Positions 47,381 to 62,130 of a DNA stretch of 64,000 nucleotides are shown here, piece by piece; within the stretch, counting starts at the first letter, position 1; each line of letters opens with the position of its first letter. The position numbers and the translations under genes were made by a program. This DNA is from Linanthus parryae. Its lineage: Eukaryota; Streptophyta; Magnoliopsida; Ericales; Polemoniaceae. The stretch lies in assembly GCA_023055425.1 (NCBI GenBank), contig JALGPY010000003.1:20953001-21017000 (forward strand), written 5' to 3'. The notes under the pieces were generated by a model that was not told the DNA's origin, searched no databases, and worked only from the letters and a program-made list of their open reading frames with translations.

Positions 47381-48620
47381 TGCCATCTTGACGGATGGGC
47401 TTGCAGGTGGTCGTTGTAAATCGTATGAGATCACGTTCACAACTTTGCTATCGTAACAGATAGTTTTTAACAAATCAATTAAGATCATTGAGCGATGCGA
47501 ATTGCTATCATAGAAGATAGGCTTTATTAGAGAATTGCTTGAGATAGTTTCTCGCATAAATTGCTATCGCAGCAGATAGACCTTTAGAAGGTCTAGCAAG
47601 ATGGTTCTGCAGTTACGTTGCCATCGTAGCAGACGGGCTTGGGTGATCAACTAAAAATCACTTTGCGTATAAATTGCTACCGTAACAGATAGGCTTGAGA
47701 AGATCATATAAGATCGCATTTGTGTAAACCGCTATCGTGAGAGATAGGATTTTGATGATCGATTGAGATTGGCTTAAAAAGATCATACAAGATCGCACTT
47801 GAGTAAACCGCTATCGTGAGAGATAGGATTTTGATAATCGATTGAGATCGTTTTTGTATTTTTGCTGCTATCGTAGGAGATAGGCTTTGGATGATCACTT
47901 AAGATCGCATTTGCATCGGCTGCCATCATAAGGGATGGGCTTTAGATGATCAATTAAGATCGCGTTTATGTTGACTGCTACCGTGAGAGATAGGCTTTGG
48001 ATGATCATTTAAGATCGCATTTGCATTGGTTGCCATCGTAAGAGATGGGCTTTTAGATGATCAATTAAGATCACGTTTATGTTGACTGCTATCGTAGGAG
48101 ATAGGCTTTGGATGATCACTTAAGATCGCATTTGCATTGGCTGCCATCGTAAGGGATGGGCTTTAGATGATCAATTAAGATCGCGTTTGCTATCGTAAGA
48201 GATAGGCTTTGATGATCAATTAAGATCGCGTTTGCGTTTGGCTGCTATCGTAAAAGATAGGCTTTAGATGATCGATTGAGATCGCGTTTGCTATCGTATG
48301 AGATAGGCTTTGTTGATCAATTAAGATCGCGTTTGTATTTGCTGCTATCGTAAGAGATAGGCTTTGATGATCAGTTAAGATCGCGTTTGCGTTTGGCTGC
48401 TATCGTAAAAGATAGGCTTTAGATGATCGATTGAGATCGCGTTTGCTATCGTATGAGATAGGCTTTGATGATCAATTAAGATCGCGTTTGTATTTGCTGC
48501 TATCGTAAGAGATAGGCTTTGATGATCAATTAAGATCGCATTTGCGTTTGGCTGCTATCGTAATAGATAGGCTTTAGATGATCAATTGAGATCGCATTTG
48601 TATTTGCTGCTATTGCAGCA
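47381..48620. repeat. Array of about 23 units of 46-58 bases with internal palindromes
   Basis: Units follow the pattern GCTATCGTAAGAGATAGGC, then TTTGATGATCAATTAAGATC and GCGTTTGCGTTTGGCT, with some shorter units. Units near 47921, 48031 and 48141 have CCATC...GATGG instead of CTATC...GATAG and alternate with the other type. The left part (47381-47760) is diverged and the right part more uniform. The array lies 3' of integrase in the element's sense, the position of repeat arrays in Retand-type elements. Confidence 0.9.
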
Positions 48621-48831
48621 AATAAATCATTGTTAACAGTAATAACAAATTAAATAGAGCGATATAAACAGCTAGAAATATGAACTTCTCATTTGGGAGA
48701 ATTCTTTTATTATGACATTCTCATATGTGAGATAGGATTACAATCCTCTCATATGGGAGAGGAGATTGCGTTAATCATAGCCACATGAGACATTAAGCAA
48801 CGTTATCATAAAACGTATGAAATAAGAGAAG

Positions 48832-49432
48832 TCAAGGATAGTACTTCTTGATCCAGCGCATGTTGACTGAGCTTGGAGTTGTGGTTGTGCCGTGCAACCT
48901 TCGTATGCTGCAGTAGCCGCTATCGAAGACTTCTGTGACTTCGAAGGGTCCTTCCCAATTAGCTGCGAACTTTGGGTGAGTTGCTTCTCGCATGCAGTGA
49001 TCAGATGCGCGCAAGACCAGGTCGCCAACTGCGAAATCCCGTCGCTGGACTGTCTTGTTATAGGCACGAGCGATTCTCTCTTGGTACCGCTTGTTAGTCC
49101 TTTTGGCTTGTTCTCGCTTTTCTTCCAGCAAGACTAAATCATGATCGCGTTGATTTTCATAGAGTGCATGGAAGGCCAGCCTTGCCGAATTGACTCTGAC
49201 CTCCGCAGGTACCACAGCTTCGGCCCCATAACATAGTAGAAATGGCGAGGCCCCTGTAGGTGTCCTTGGAGAAGTTCTGTAGGCCCACAGAGCTATGTTA
49301 AGGGAGTCGGCCCACTTCTTGTGGTCATCTGCGACCATCTTGCTCAGAATTCTCAACAGCGTTTTGTTAGTCGCTTCGGCTTGTCCGTTTCCCTTTGGAT
49401 AATAGGGGGTAGAGCATATCTGCCTGATATTG
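48832..49432 (-). pseudogene. Integrase C-terminal remnant of element C
   Basis: The reading frame from about 49432 contains PYYPKGNGQAEATNKTLL, the end of the gypsy integrase core, then AYRTSPRTPTGASPFLLCYG and a C-terminal domain ending MRWIKKYYP. The catalytic first two Asp and the zinc-binding HHCC part are missing. It is joined to gag by a deletion, in a different frame from gag, so it is probably not translated. Confidence 0.85.
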
Positions 49433-50518
49433 TACTCCGCGAGTTTCGTCTCGCATGCACTGCAGGCATATCTCTACGAGCCGGCTTTCGAGCATTGGAT
49501 CCTTGCACTCCAAGGATTTCGCTCTGAATTTCTTGATGAAAGTGATTCCATCTTCCTCGCGTTTCTGATACATCCGTGAGAGATGGATCATCGTCACCTT
49601 TTCTTCCATCTGGAAGAACTTGGTATAGAACTTCTGGACCATGTCGTCCCAAGTTTTCACAGACCCGGCCTCCAATGTTCGGTACCATTTGTATGCTACA
49701 TTCCCAAGAGTTTTCGGGAATTCTCGCATCAGCAGTTTGGGATCGGCTCCGTATGGCCCCATGACATCGATGAAACGCATGACATGCTCATGAGCGTTTC
49801 CGTTGACGTCCTCGAACTTATCCCATTTGGGAGCCTTGTACCCCGCCGGGTTAGGCATGAGATAGATCTCTCGTGGGATGGGTGGATCGTTGTCTAGCTT
49901 CGGGATGATGGTATCCGCGAACGACTGATGAGCCAAGATGGAGTCCACGCGCTTCTGCAAAGACGTCATGCATTCTGGAATGCTTCCCTCGTTAGTTGAC
50001 GGAGGGATTGCCGTAGGCGGTGGCGACACATATGCCGCCGGAGGATTGGGAGTGTATTGACTACCCGCGTTTCCCCAGATTGTCGCTGGTGGGGGCAGAG
50101 TGTACTGCAGAGTTGGGTTGGACGCCAAAGCCGGGGGCTGAGAGGCGTGAGCAGCAGGGGGTAGCATTTGTGCTGTTGACCCTTGGACCGAAGGCAGCTG
50201 CGTGGCCGACGGTGGAGTTTGCAGATGAGGATTGGGAGGCGTGGTCGACACTCCCAATCCTGGAGCGGTAGGGGTTCCTCCTCCCTGAGGGATAGCGGCG
50301 GCAGGTGGAGGATTTGGCGCAAGAGTGCCCAGAACGGCCAGGATCCGTTCTAACTGCGCGGATTGAGACTTGAGAGCTTTTGCCTGACTTTGGACAGTGG
50401 CGTCCAAAGACTCTAAAGTTGGCGCCTCGCCGGGAGTCGTCGGAGTACGGCGAGCCTCGTCTCCCGAGGGAGTTTCGGTGGAAGGAGATCGGTTGCTGAC
50501 ATCGTCCTCCTGAGACAT
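49367..50518 (-). CDS. Gag of element C (truncated at the deletion junction)
   Basis: 383 codons starting MSQEDDVSNRSPSTETPSGD, only 41 bases from the 5' LTR. A long Pro/Ala/Thr-rich N-terminal half is followed by a retrotransposon gag domain (HVMRFIDVMGPYGADPKLLM, YKWYRTLEAGSVKTWDDMVQ, FRAKSLECKDPM). It ends out of frame in integrase sequence after RDETRGVQYQ near 49432, so the normal C-terminus with a zinc knuckle is absent. If made, it could form or enter particles together with Gag from a complete relative. Confidence 0.8.
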   Translation of the reverse strand: MSQEDDVSNRSPSTETPSGDEARRTPTTPGEAPTLESLDATVQSQAKALKSQSAQLERILAVLGTLAPNPPPAAAIPQGGGTPTAPGLGVSTTPPNPHLQTPPSATQLPSVQGSTAQMLPPAAHASQPPALASNPTLQYTLPPPATIWGNAGSQYTPNPPAAYVSPPPTAIPPSTNEGSIPECMTSLQKRVDSILAHQSFADTIIPKLDNDPPIPREIYLMPNPAGYKAPKWDKFEDVNGNAHEHVMRFIDVMGPYGADPKLLMREFPKTLGNVAYKWYRTLEAGSVKTWDDMVQKFYTKFFQMEEKVTMIHLSRMYQKREEDGITFIKKFRAKSLECKDPMLESRLVEICLQCMRDETRGVQYQADMLYPLLSKGKRTSRSD

Positions 50519-50559
50519 GGTTGCTTTTGCTGGTAAGTTTCACGTCGGGTTCACCAAAA
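50519..50559 (-). other. Leader and primer binding site of element C
   Basis: Only 41 bases lie between LTR and gag. Next to the LTR the minus strand reads TTTTGGTGAACCCGACGTG, the expected place of the primer binding site. It is not the iMet sequence used by the other elements here, and I do not assign the tRNA. Confidence 0.6.
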
Positions 50560-51185
50560 TGTGCACAAGAGATTCCGGCAGGGAGACCTCCGTGTACACC
50601 GTACGTAGTGGATCAGGGATCGCACAGGAAGAATAGGGGTGTGTGTAGGGAGAGAGTAAGTTAGTAGCAATGTCTGAGAGAGAGACAGAGGTTGGGCAGA
50701 GCTTCCGCGTATGGCAGTGTGTCCTCCTTTGTATGGAAAGGTTAACGATATATATATACTAGAGAACATGACCGTTGTAGTGTGGTTAATGCGCCCATTA
50801 ATGGCGGCTTAATTAGCTTAACCATAACGGCACGTTCGTCCGAGTATATAGGAACCGTTAGAGCACGTGGTGCGCGAGTACCGGAACCGTTACGAGGTTG
50901 ACCGGGTTTGACCGGATTGACCGGGTTTATGGAGCTCGTGCCATAAATCTCTCAAAACAGTTACTAAAGGTCGCGCGCGGGCTTGGCTCGCACGCGACAG
51001 GGCTTACTCTAGCCTCCAGACCACAAAGTCCCTACAAGTCCCGTGCAGTGGTATGCGAGGGCTCTGTCTCGCAGCCCCCACATGGATCAGCTCGGCTGGT
51101 GATCCTGTGTGTGTGGAGCACAATATGGTGTGCTGGATGGTTGCCACGTGGCCTAGATCTGCCATGTCATAAAGCAGTATCTACA
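50560..51185 (-). repeat. 5' LTR of element C
   Basis: 626 bp, partner of 41336-41961, with one mismatch by eye. It carries the same three TTGACC cores (from 50898) upstream of the minus-strand TATA and is followed by accac at 51186-51190. Confidence 0.95.
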
Positions 51186-51190
51186 ACCAC

Positions 51191-52435
51191 CTAATAGTAG
51201 GTTGTTTAATAACTGGGCTGAAAGTTTCTTGAAAGTCAATGCCATATTCTTGATGAAACCCTTTGGCTACTAGCCTAGCTTTGTATCAAGCTAGACTACC
51301 ATATGCATTCCTTTTGACTTTGTAAACCCACTTATGACCAATGGGGTGTCTATGGGAGGGTAAAGGAACCAAATCCCAGGTGTGTTGAGCAATTAAAGCA
51401 TCATATTCAAGTTTCATGGCTGCAAGCCTCTCTGGACTTTTTGAAGCTTCAAGAAAGGTGTTTGGTTCTGATAGAATGGAAGTGGTGGAAACAATGTGAA
51501 CATGATATTTAGGGTTAGGCTTTACTATACCACTTCTGAGTCTGGTAGTCATAGGGTGACTAGCAGGAGGAGGTGGTACAGGAGCTGGTATAGAAGGTGG
51601 AGAAGAGGAAGATGAAGAAGGTGAATTATCAGGTATGTGTGGTGGAGGAGCAGGTAGTGTAGGACTATGAATTGGTAATGGTGTGACTGCAGGGTCAGGT
51701 GTTGGATTAAAAAGTGTGGGATAAAGAGACTTGGTAGTAGGATGGTGTGAAGAATGATCAATAATAGATGAGGAAGATTCTGAAGAATATGGAAAGATAT
51801 GTTCAACAAACTTGACATGTCTACTGATATAGACCTTGTTTGTTGAAATGTCTAGACACCTGTAACCTTTAGAAGTAGTACAATAACCCAGAAAGATGCA
51901 TTTAGTAGACCTTATATGAAGTTTGTGAGCATTGTAAGGTCTTATCCAGGGAAAACAGAGACAACCAAATGGCTTGAGTGAATAATAATCAGGTATGGTG
52001 TGAAACAAACACTGGAAAGAAGACTTGTCATGAAGAATAACCTTAGGCATTCTATTGATAAGATATTAGCTGTGATCAAAGCTTCAAGCCAGAACTTAGA
52101 TGGAAGAGATGCTTGATGAAGCAATGTGAGAGCAGTTTCAACAATATGTTGATGCCTTCTCTCCACTCTTCCATTTTGTTCAGGTGTATTAAGGCAAGAA
52201 GTCTGATGAACAATGCCAGATGATTGAAGATAAGAACCAAAGGATGAGTTGAGGTACTCAGTCCCATTATCAGTTCTGAAACATTTTATTGTTGTATTGA
52301 ACTGATTTGTAACAAAAGAGTTAAAATGTACAAAAGCAGAGTAAGCATCTGACTTAAGTTTCAAAGGATATAGCCAACAGAACCTAGAGCAATCATCAAT
52401 AAAGAGGATATAATATTTGTAGTTCTTAGATGAAG
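51191..52435 (-). pseudogene. Copia B pol: integrase and RT N-terminal part
   Basis: Read on the minus strand from 52435: integrase catalytic core (FIDDCSRFCWLYPLKLKSDA, RTDNGTEYLN, LNTPEQNGRVERRHQHIVET), integrase C-terminus (HDKSSFQCLF, PFGCLCFPW) and the RT start (HPIGHKWVYKVKRNAYGSLA) up to element C. The integrase is cut at 52435 by element D. The 5' part with gag must lie beyond the right edge. A frame change near 52040 and stops near 51280 and 51220 break the frame. Confidence 0.85.
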
Positions 52436-55585
<3,150 letters not shown>

Positions 55586-55601
55586 TCCTTCCCCCCTTAA
55601 A
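55586..55601 (-). other. Polypurine tract of chromovirus D
   Basis: On the minus strand TTAAGGGGGGAAGGA abuts the LTR end, as expected for plus-strand priming. Confidence 0.85.
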
Positions 55602-55978
55602 CAGAGCTTCGTCCTCGAAGCTAAAATCAAGCGACTAATCATGATATTCAGATCATCTAACAAGAAACTATCTAACAGAATAATATCACATGGCTGGCAA
55701 GTAATTTCACATAACAGCAAATAATCATTTTACGGTATACGCAATGCAACACGTAATGTCAAATAAGGTCGTAGTCACGTCTATCTAGTTAGGTGGTCAT
55801 AGTCTCATTTGGGTTCTAGGTCTCAAGGTCCAACATATCTCAAAGGTACTAAGACGTAACAATAGCAGACTAAGGCGTAATAGTATTAAATAGAGGGTTG
55901 CATCCTCTCCCCCTTAGAGAGTGACGTCCCCGGAACTCCACGTACCTCATTAAATAAGTGTGGGTACTTCTTTCTCAT

Positions 55979-58645
55979 CTATTCTTCAGCCTCCCAAGTT
56001 GCTTCTTCTGTTTGGTGGTTAGTCCAAGGGACTATGACCAGTTTGACGCTCTTAGTTCTCGTATCTCTTGTCTTTGTATCCAGTATTTTGACATGTTGCT
56101 CCTCGTAGGTCAGTGATGGGTCGAAATCCACTGGTTCTGGATCCAACACATGGGACGCGTTTGGTACATACTTCTTCAGCTGGAATACGTGAAAGACATT
56201 GTGTACTCGCCCCAAGTTCGATGGTAAGTCCAATCGATATGAAACTTCCCCTATCTTCTCAATAACATCGTATGGACCAATAAATTTAGGGCTCAATTTT
56301 CCTTTCAGGTTGAACCTGGTTACCCCCTTAGTAGGTGAGACTCGCAGGAATGCTTTCTCTCCCACTTGGAATTCCAATGGCCTTCTCTTTTGATCCGCGT
56401 ACGACTTCTGCCTGTCTTGAGCTGCTTTCATCCTTTGCTGGATGAGTCCTACTTGGTTTGTCATGTCTTCGATCATTTGTGGGCCAATGATCACCGTTTC
56501 GCTGATGTCACTCCAACATAGTGGCGATCGACACTTTCTTCCATAGAGGGCTTCGTACGGTGCCATTCCTATGCTAGCGTGATAGCTGTTGTTGTAGGAG
56601 AACTCTATTAATGGCAGCTTATCGACCCATGAACCTTGGAAGTCCATAACACAGGCTCTTAACATATCCTCCAGTGTCTGTATAGTTATTTCCGTCTGAC
56701 CGTCTGTGGCTGGGTGGAAAGCTGTACTGAATTTCAGCTGAGTTCCCAGTGCTTCTTGAAGCGCTCTCCGGAAATGAGAGAGAAAGTTAGGGTCTCTGTC
56801 CGAGATTATCGAACTCGGAACCCCATGATATCTCACGATGTTTCTGACGTATGCATCTGCCCTTTGCTCCATGTTCCACGTGTCTTTCATTGGGATGAAT
56901 CTCGCTGTCTTGGTTAGTCTGTCTACGACTACCCATATCTGGTTGAGTCCATTCTTCGACGCAGGTAAAGCTGTGATGAAATCCATCGATATGGAGTCCC
57001 ATTTCCAGACTGGGACATCCAACGGTTGGAGTAGACCTCCCATCCTCTTGTGCTCGAACTTCACCTTCTGGCATGTCAGGCATCTAGCCTCGAACTCGAC
57101 TACTTCCTTCTTCATATTGGGCCACCAGAAAGTCTTTTTCAGATCCTTGTAAAGCTTATCGCCTCCAGGGTGGACGGAATATGGAGTGTTGTGTGCCTCC
57201 TGCATCAGCTTCTCCTTAATCTCCGAACACTTCTGTGGCACACACCATCTTCCTTTGTAGAGAATGCTCCCATCTTCGTGAATCTGGAACTCCTTGGCCT
57301 CTCCTGCTGCAATCTTCTTCTTGATCCTCTCGAGCTTCACGTCTCCTGCTTGATTGCTTCGTATTTCTTCGAATAAGTCTGGAACCGCTGTCAGGCTTCC
57401 GAGCAGCTTTTGCACCGTTCCTTGTTCCACCACTTCGATGTTGAGCTTCCGGAACTCGTGACATAACCAGTCTGACAAGACTACCATAGCGTTCACTGCA
57501 TGGATTGATTTACGACTTAGCGCGTCAGCGACTACATTAGCCTTCCCCTCGTGGTACTGGATACGTAGATCGCAATCCTTGATAATCTCCAGCCATCTTC
57601 GTTGCCTGTTGTTTATCTCCTTCTGTGTGAAGATATACTTCAGGCTGCGATGATCCGTGTAGAGCTTGCAAACTGCCCCGTAGAGATGATGCCTCCATAT
57701 CTTTCGCGCAAAGACTACTGCTGCCAGCTCCAGGTCATGTGTAGCATAGTTCTCCTCGTGAGGCTTCAGCTGCCTTGAAGCGTAGGCAATTACCCTCCGG
57801 TCTTGCATAAGCACACATTCGAGTCCTTTCTTTGACGCATCGCTGTATACCTCGAACTCTCCAGAGTCGTTTGGCAAAGCTAACACTGGTGCTGTAGTGA
57901 GCTTCTCCTTTAGAGTCTGGAATGCCTCTTCACAGCTGTCGCCCCAGTGATACTTTACTGACTTCTTCGTCAGCGTAGTCAGTGGCCTGGAAATCTTCGA
58001 AAAATCTTTCACGAAACGCCTGTAGTAACCGGCTAAGCCGAGGAAACTTCGAATTTCGGACACGTTCTTCGGTGTAGGCCAATCCTTAACCGCTGAGACC
58101 TTTGTTGGGTCAACGGATACTCCTTCCTTGGAGATGATGTGGCCTAGAAACGGCACACGATCCAACCAGAAATCACACTTTGAAAGCTTAGCGTACAACT
58201 ACTCTTGCCTCAAGGTCTGCAATACTTCTCGGAGATGTTCCTCGTGATCCTTTTCGTTCTTCGAGTACGCCAGGATGTCGTCGATGAAGACAACCACGAA
58301 CCGGTCTAGAAACGGCTTCATTACTCGGTTCATCAAGTCCATGAACACGGCAGGAGCGTTGGTCAAACCGAATGGCATAACCGTGAACTCGTAGTGGCCG
58401 TACCTAGTGCTGAAGGCCGTCTTTGGAATATCTTTATCGGCTACGCGAAGTTGGTGATAACCAGATCTCAGGTCGATTATGGAGAAAACACTGGCACCTT
58501 GCAGCTGGTCGAACAAATCGTCAATCCGGGGTAGTGGATACTTGTTCTTGATAGTAACACTATTTAGCTCCCGGTAATCGATGCATATTCGTAGGCTCAC
58601 GTCCTTCTTCCTGACGAACAACACTGGTGCTCCCCAGGGTGACAC
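55979..58645 (-). pseudogene. Chromovirus D pol: RT, RNase H, integrase, chromodomain-like end
   Basis: From 58645 downward: RT ([54 protein letters not shown], catalytic FIDDILAYS), an in-frame TAG at 58201-58199, RT thumb ([12 protein letters not shown]), RNase H ([27 protein letters not shown]), zinc-binding integrase part ([19 protein letters not shown]), integrase core ([32 protein letters not shown]) and the GPY/F-like and chromodomain-like end ([32 protein letters not shown]). The stop occupies a position that is usually Gln in this family. Beyond that break the sequence is one long frame. Confidence 0.9.
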
Positions 58646-58647
58646 AC

Positions 58648-61487
58648 TGAAACACCCCGGAACCCCGGTTCCTTGCTAGCACAACCAAACGATAATCCAA
58701 AAGCGCATTTATTTAATAAAACCAGGAGAAAACCCTCCAACAAGTGTTTTGAATAACAAAATGACATTGTCTAAAAATAAATACTTCCTAAGTAAATAAA
58801 TGTTTCCTAGCAGCCTCAACCTAGTCTTCAATTCACGTGTGCGCGTTCCCCCACCTTATTCTCGACCTGCGGGTTTTAAAATAGCGAAAGCCGACCGCAG
58901 AGAACGTTTATCAGTAAAAACTGAGTAAGCTCAAACCACAACATGTAAAACAGAGTTTTGGCTAACAAGAAATATAAACAGTAGATATTAAATAACCCAG
59001 ATGAGTTGTAAATAGTAGCTGATTCAACACATTAATCATTTGTTTAGCTGAGGCATGTTATAGCCCAGCGGGTAACGAATGCCCACAGAGAGGTCACGAT
59101 GCAATAAATAATAAATAGGGAATATTCTGAGATATCACAGTCCATCCCAGTTCTCCCTAAACAACTATGAGACCTTAAGTGTCGACACCCCTATACCGTA
59201 GTGACCTACACAGGCATAAGTAGTACTCAATAGCTTTCACGCCTTTATAAAACCCCGCGACCGTATCATAGCAGTATATGTCAATCACGGGGGCCGGGTA
59301 TGTAATCTCGTGTGGATTAGCACCCGAGGGGAATCACTCATGTGTGTCCCTCCACGCACATCCTCTGTACATCGCCCCATATCATTTATCGTTCATTATT
59401 CTTTCACAATTTCACAAGAGTAACATTTGATTCAAAAGGCTGAGTAAAACACATTCTCCAAATCACAATTCACATTTAATCCAGCAGTAAAATATTTTGA
59501 GTATTGAAAGATATAGCAGTTGACCATTTAGGAAATAACGCACGCGAAAACCTCATTTTGAAAGTTAAAGGTGTTGCACGCCTGAACTTACCCGAGAATG
59601 AAGATAACTCGTCACACGAGAGCAAACAAAGTCCTAGTAATACGGATCCTCCACAAGTTCGCCGTCTACGAACTCGGCATCTACAGTAACAAATATTTCC
59701 TAATTAACATACAACTATACGACAATAGTGCATACAAAGCCCTATATGCAATTGACATACCCCTTATTTATTTTTCCCAAAAATTGCTAAAGTAAAACAC
59801 GACTTCTTATTATTAAAACAATACGATTTATAAAAGAAATATTTATTATTATAAAAATATAATATTATAGTTATATAAATATAATCTATAAGGTAATCTA
59901 AGCCTTACCAATTATTATTATTATCAAAGACATCATATACTAATATTATATTTATAACCTATGAGGCAAAAGCAACATTTTGTTTTTAGAGTAGAGAGAC
60001 TAATTCAACTTGGTTAATAAAACTATTTTATAAAAATAATTAAATAAAATATAAAACAAATAACCCTTAATTAAAATAGATTACCCCTAAAATAAAAATA
60101 TAAGTATGTAGCAAAGAAACAAATTTTTTCCAGAAAATCCAACCAATACCCCTACCGATTAGTAAATGACATAAGTACCCATATAGTTCGATAAAAGACA
60201 CTTTTAACCCCCCCTTATACAAACACACTCATGAACCATCATCTTCCTTTCACCATTCTCAAACTTACACAAACCCAAACCCACTGTAATAATACTACAC
60301 CCTCTACTACCAAATTGAATTGAAAACCAACCAACTCAATTAGACTACAAAGCAAAGGGGTGGTGTTTTACCGGAAGGAGAAACGGCGGAGGCGAAAACA
60401 ACGGAGGACGGCGACGACAACTTGAAGAAGACGACGGCGGCGATGGTGGTTTGGATCGGTTGCTACTGCTGCTGTTGCAGCTCCGTCGATGGAGAAGGAC
60501 GCCGGAGGGAGGGGCGGTCGGGCGAACGGACGGAGGCAGAGGACGGCGATGACAGGGATCGCCGGACCTGGGTTTGGCGTCGGGTCTTCAACCGGGTCGG
60601 AACCGGTTTCGTCGGGAGTAGCGCTGCTGCTGTTGCAGCTAGTTTGTGCGGCCCTCTGGGTCGTCGGAGATGGCGGAATGAGGTGGCGGAGCAGCGGCGA
60701 GGGTCGCCTGGGCTTCGGCCTCTTCGGGGCTCCAGTCGGCTGGGTTTTCCGGCCGGTTCGCTTCGGCGACGCGACGGCAGAGAGAGCAGGGAGAGATTGG
60801 GTGTTGGTGGTGTGAAGTAAATGGCAAATATCAGGTGGGTTTATAGGCTCGGATTGAAGAATCCGGCTACGAGTGGGAGTCCGATTGGGGAAGGATTTCG
60901 GGTTGATTGCGCTTCGAATCGAGACACGAATTTGGGCAAAATTGGGTATCTTTGTGTGGAAGAATCAGTCCTTGGTGGATCGGGAATGAATTGGGACGGA
61001 TTTGAGGTTGAATTGGTGGTGTCGGAGGTGGTAGCCTTGTAGTTGGAGATGGAGACGAGTCTCCTGTACTGTGATGGTGAGGTAGGAGATGACACGAGAA
61101 GCGATCCGGTGTGACGGGTGTACGCGGTGACGCGGTGGCTGACACGTAAAACTATTAATAGTTGACACGTAATAATTAATTAAACGTGATATTTGGACAC
61201 GTTAAAAATGTTATACGACCCACAACTTTTAATAACTAAAAACTTATCTAACTTTTATATTTATTTATCTTTTGAAAATAACTTTTATAACTTTTACTAA
61301 AAACAATATATAAAAATAAAAAGTTCAAATTATTATGTTTTTTGACATATAATTATATATGTATATATATGTGTGTAAATAATATATAACACATACGATT
61401 AACAAAAACTACTTTTATAACTCCCACTAACGGTCCAAAATATTCTATAAATTCCTAAAAATACCCACAAAAATTCGGGGTATTACA
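58648..61487 (-). mobile_element. Solo LTR F inserted in the RT of chromovirus D
   Basis: 2840 bp, starting TGAAACACCCCGG and ending GGGGTATTACA, with no pol or gag inside. The D reading frame ends with GYIRPSV on one side and resumes with SPWGAP on the other. The left flank is cacac; the right flank allows the same duplication if one CA unit was lost from the CA run at the border. The end matches that of D's LTR, but the rest differs, so it comes from another gypsy family. GC-rich frames at 60422-61040 are not supported as genes. Orientation is assigned from the shared end. Confidence 0.8.
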
Positions 61488-62130
61488 CACTAGGTCGTAT
61501 GTAACCCTTCTGCAAAAGCTCTTGTATCTGCTCCTTCAGCTCCTTCAATTCCACAGGTGCCATCCGATACGGCGCCTTGGAGATGGGTGCAGTCCCAGGT
61601 GCCAAGTCTAGATTAAACTCCACTTCTCGTTGAGGTGGCATTCCGGGAATCTCGTCAGGGAATACATCAGGAAATTCCCTCGCGACAGGTATCTCATCCA
61701 ACACATTTTCCTTCTTGGTTACGTCTTGGACATAACACAAGTAGGCAGAGTTCCCCTTCTTCATTTGGTTGATTATAGTCAAAGCAGACACTAGTCTGAT
61801 TCGAGGTTCCGTGGTGACGCCACGATAGGTGATATTTTCTCCTTTAGGTCCCTTTAATCGAACCTTTTGATCATAGCAGTCAATAACTGCCCGATACTTC
61901 CCAAGCCAGTCCATTCCTAGGATCACATCTATGCCTCCTAGGTTAAATTTATTAGGTTGGCATGTAAGATGCAGGTTAGGATTTTGAGTTCTACCCCTTC
62001 GAATACGGTATCACAGACAGTTATCTGGCCATTAGGGGTCGCTACTGGGATAGATATACTAGATGAGTTAAGCAAACCCAATTTCTCAGCAAACGAGGAT
62101 GATATAAAGGAATAGGATGCACAAAATCAA
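61488..62130 (-). pseudogene. Chromovirus D protease and RT N-terminus
   Basis: The part upstream of solo LTR F: the protease region with the conserved late motif ILGMDWLGKY at 61926, then the linker (REFPDVFPDEIPGMPP) and RT start (PYRMAPVELKELKEQIQELL). The protease active-site segment at about 62116-62128 is broken: after LFD the frame shifts where the catalytic D-S/T-G triad should be, so gag ends in unrelated residues to 62042. Without protease the polyprotein could not mature. Confidence 0.8.

Larger units (their letters stand above)
41336..51185 (-). mobile_element. Non-autonomous Tat/Retand-like Ty3/gypsy element C with antisense gene
   Basis: 9850 bp, with 626-bp LTRs differing at one position by eye. 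In minus-strand order it has 5' LTR, primer site, gag, the C-terminal third of integrase joined directly to gag, an array of about 23 short repeat units, a long region occupied on the plus strand by a spliced gene, polypurine tract and 3' LTR. An extra antisense ORF and tandem repeats downstream of pol are features I associate with the Tat clade, for example Retand. Protease, RT and RNase H are absent, so enzymes must have come from another element. Confidence 0.85.

Noticed and set aside
47381..48620. CRISPR-like array (regular palindromic repeats)
   Set aside because: Units are contiguous without unique spacers, and lie in a plant retrotransposon; it is a tandem repeat.
60422..61040. GC-rich frames of up to 132 codons
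   Set aside because: Inside solo LTR F, both strands open, repetitive Gly/Arg composition; no sign of a host gene.
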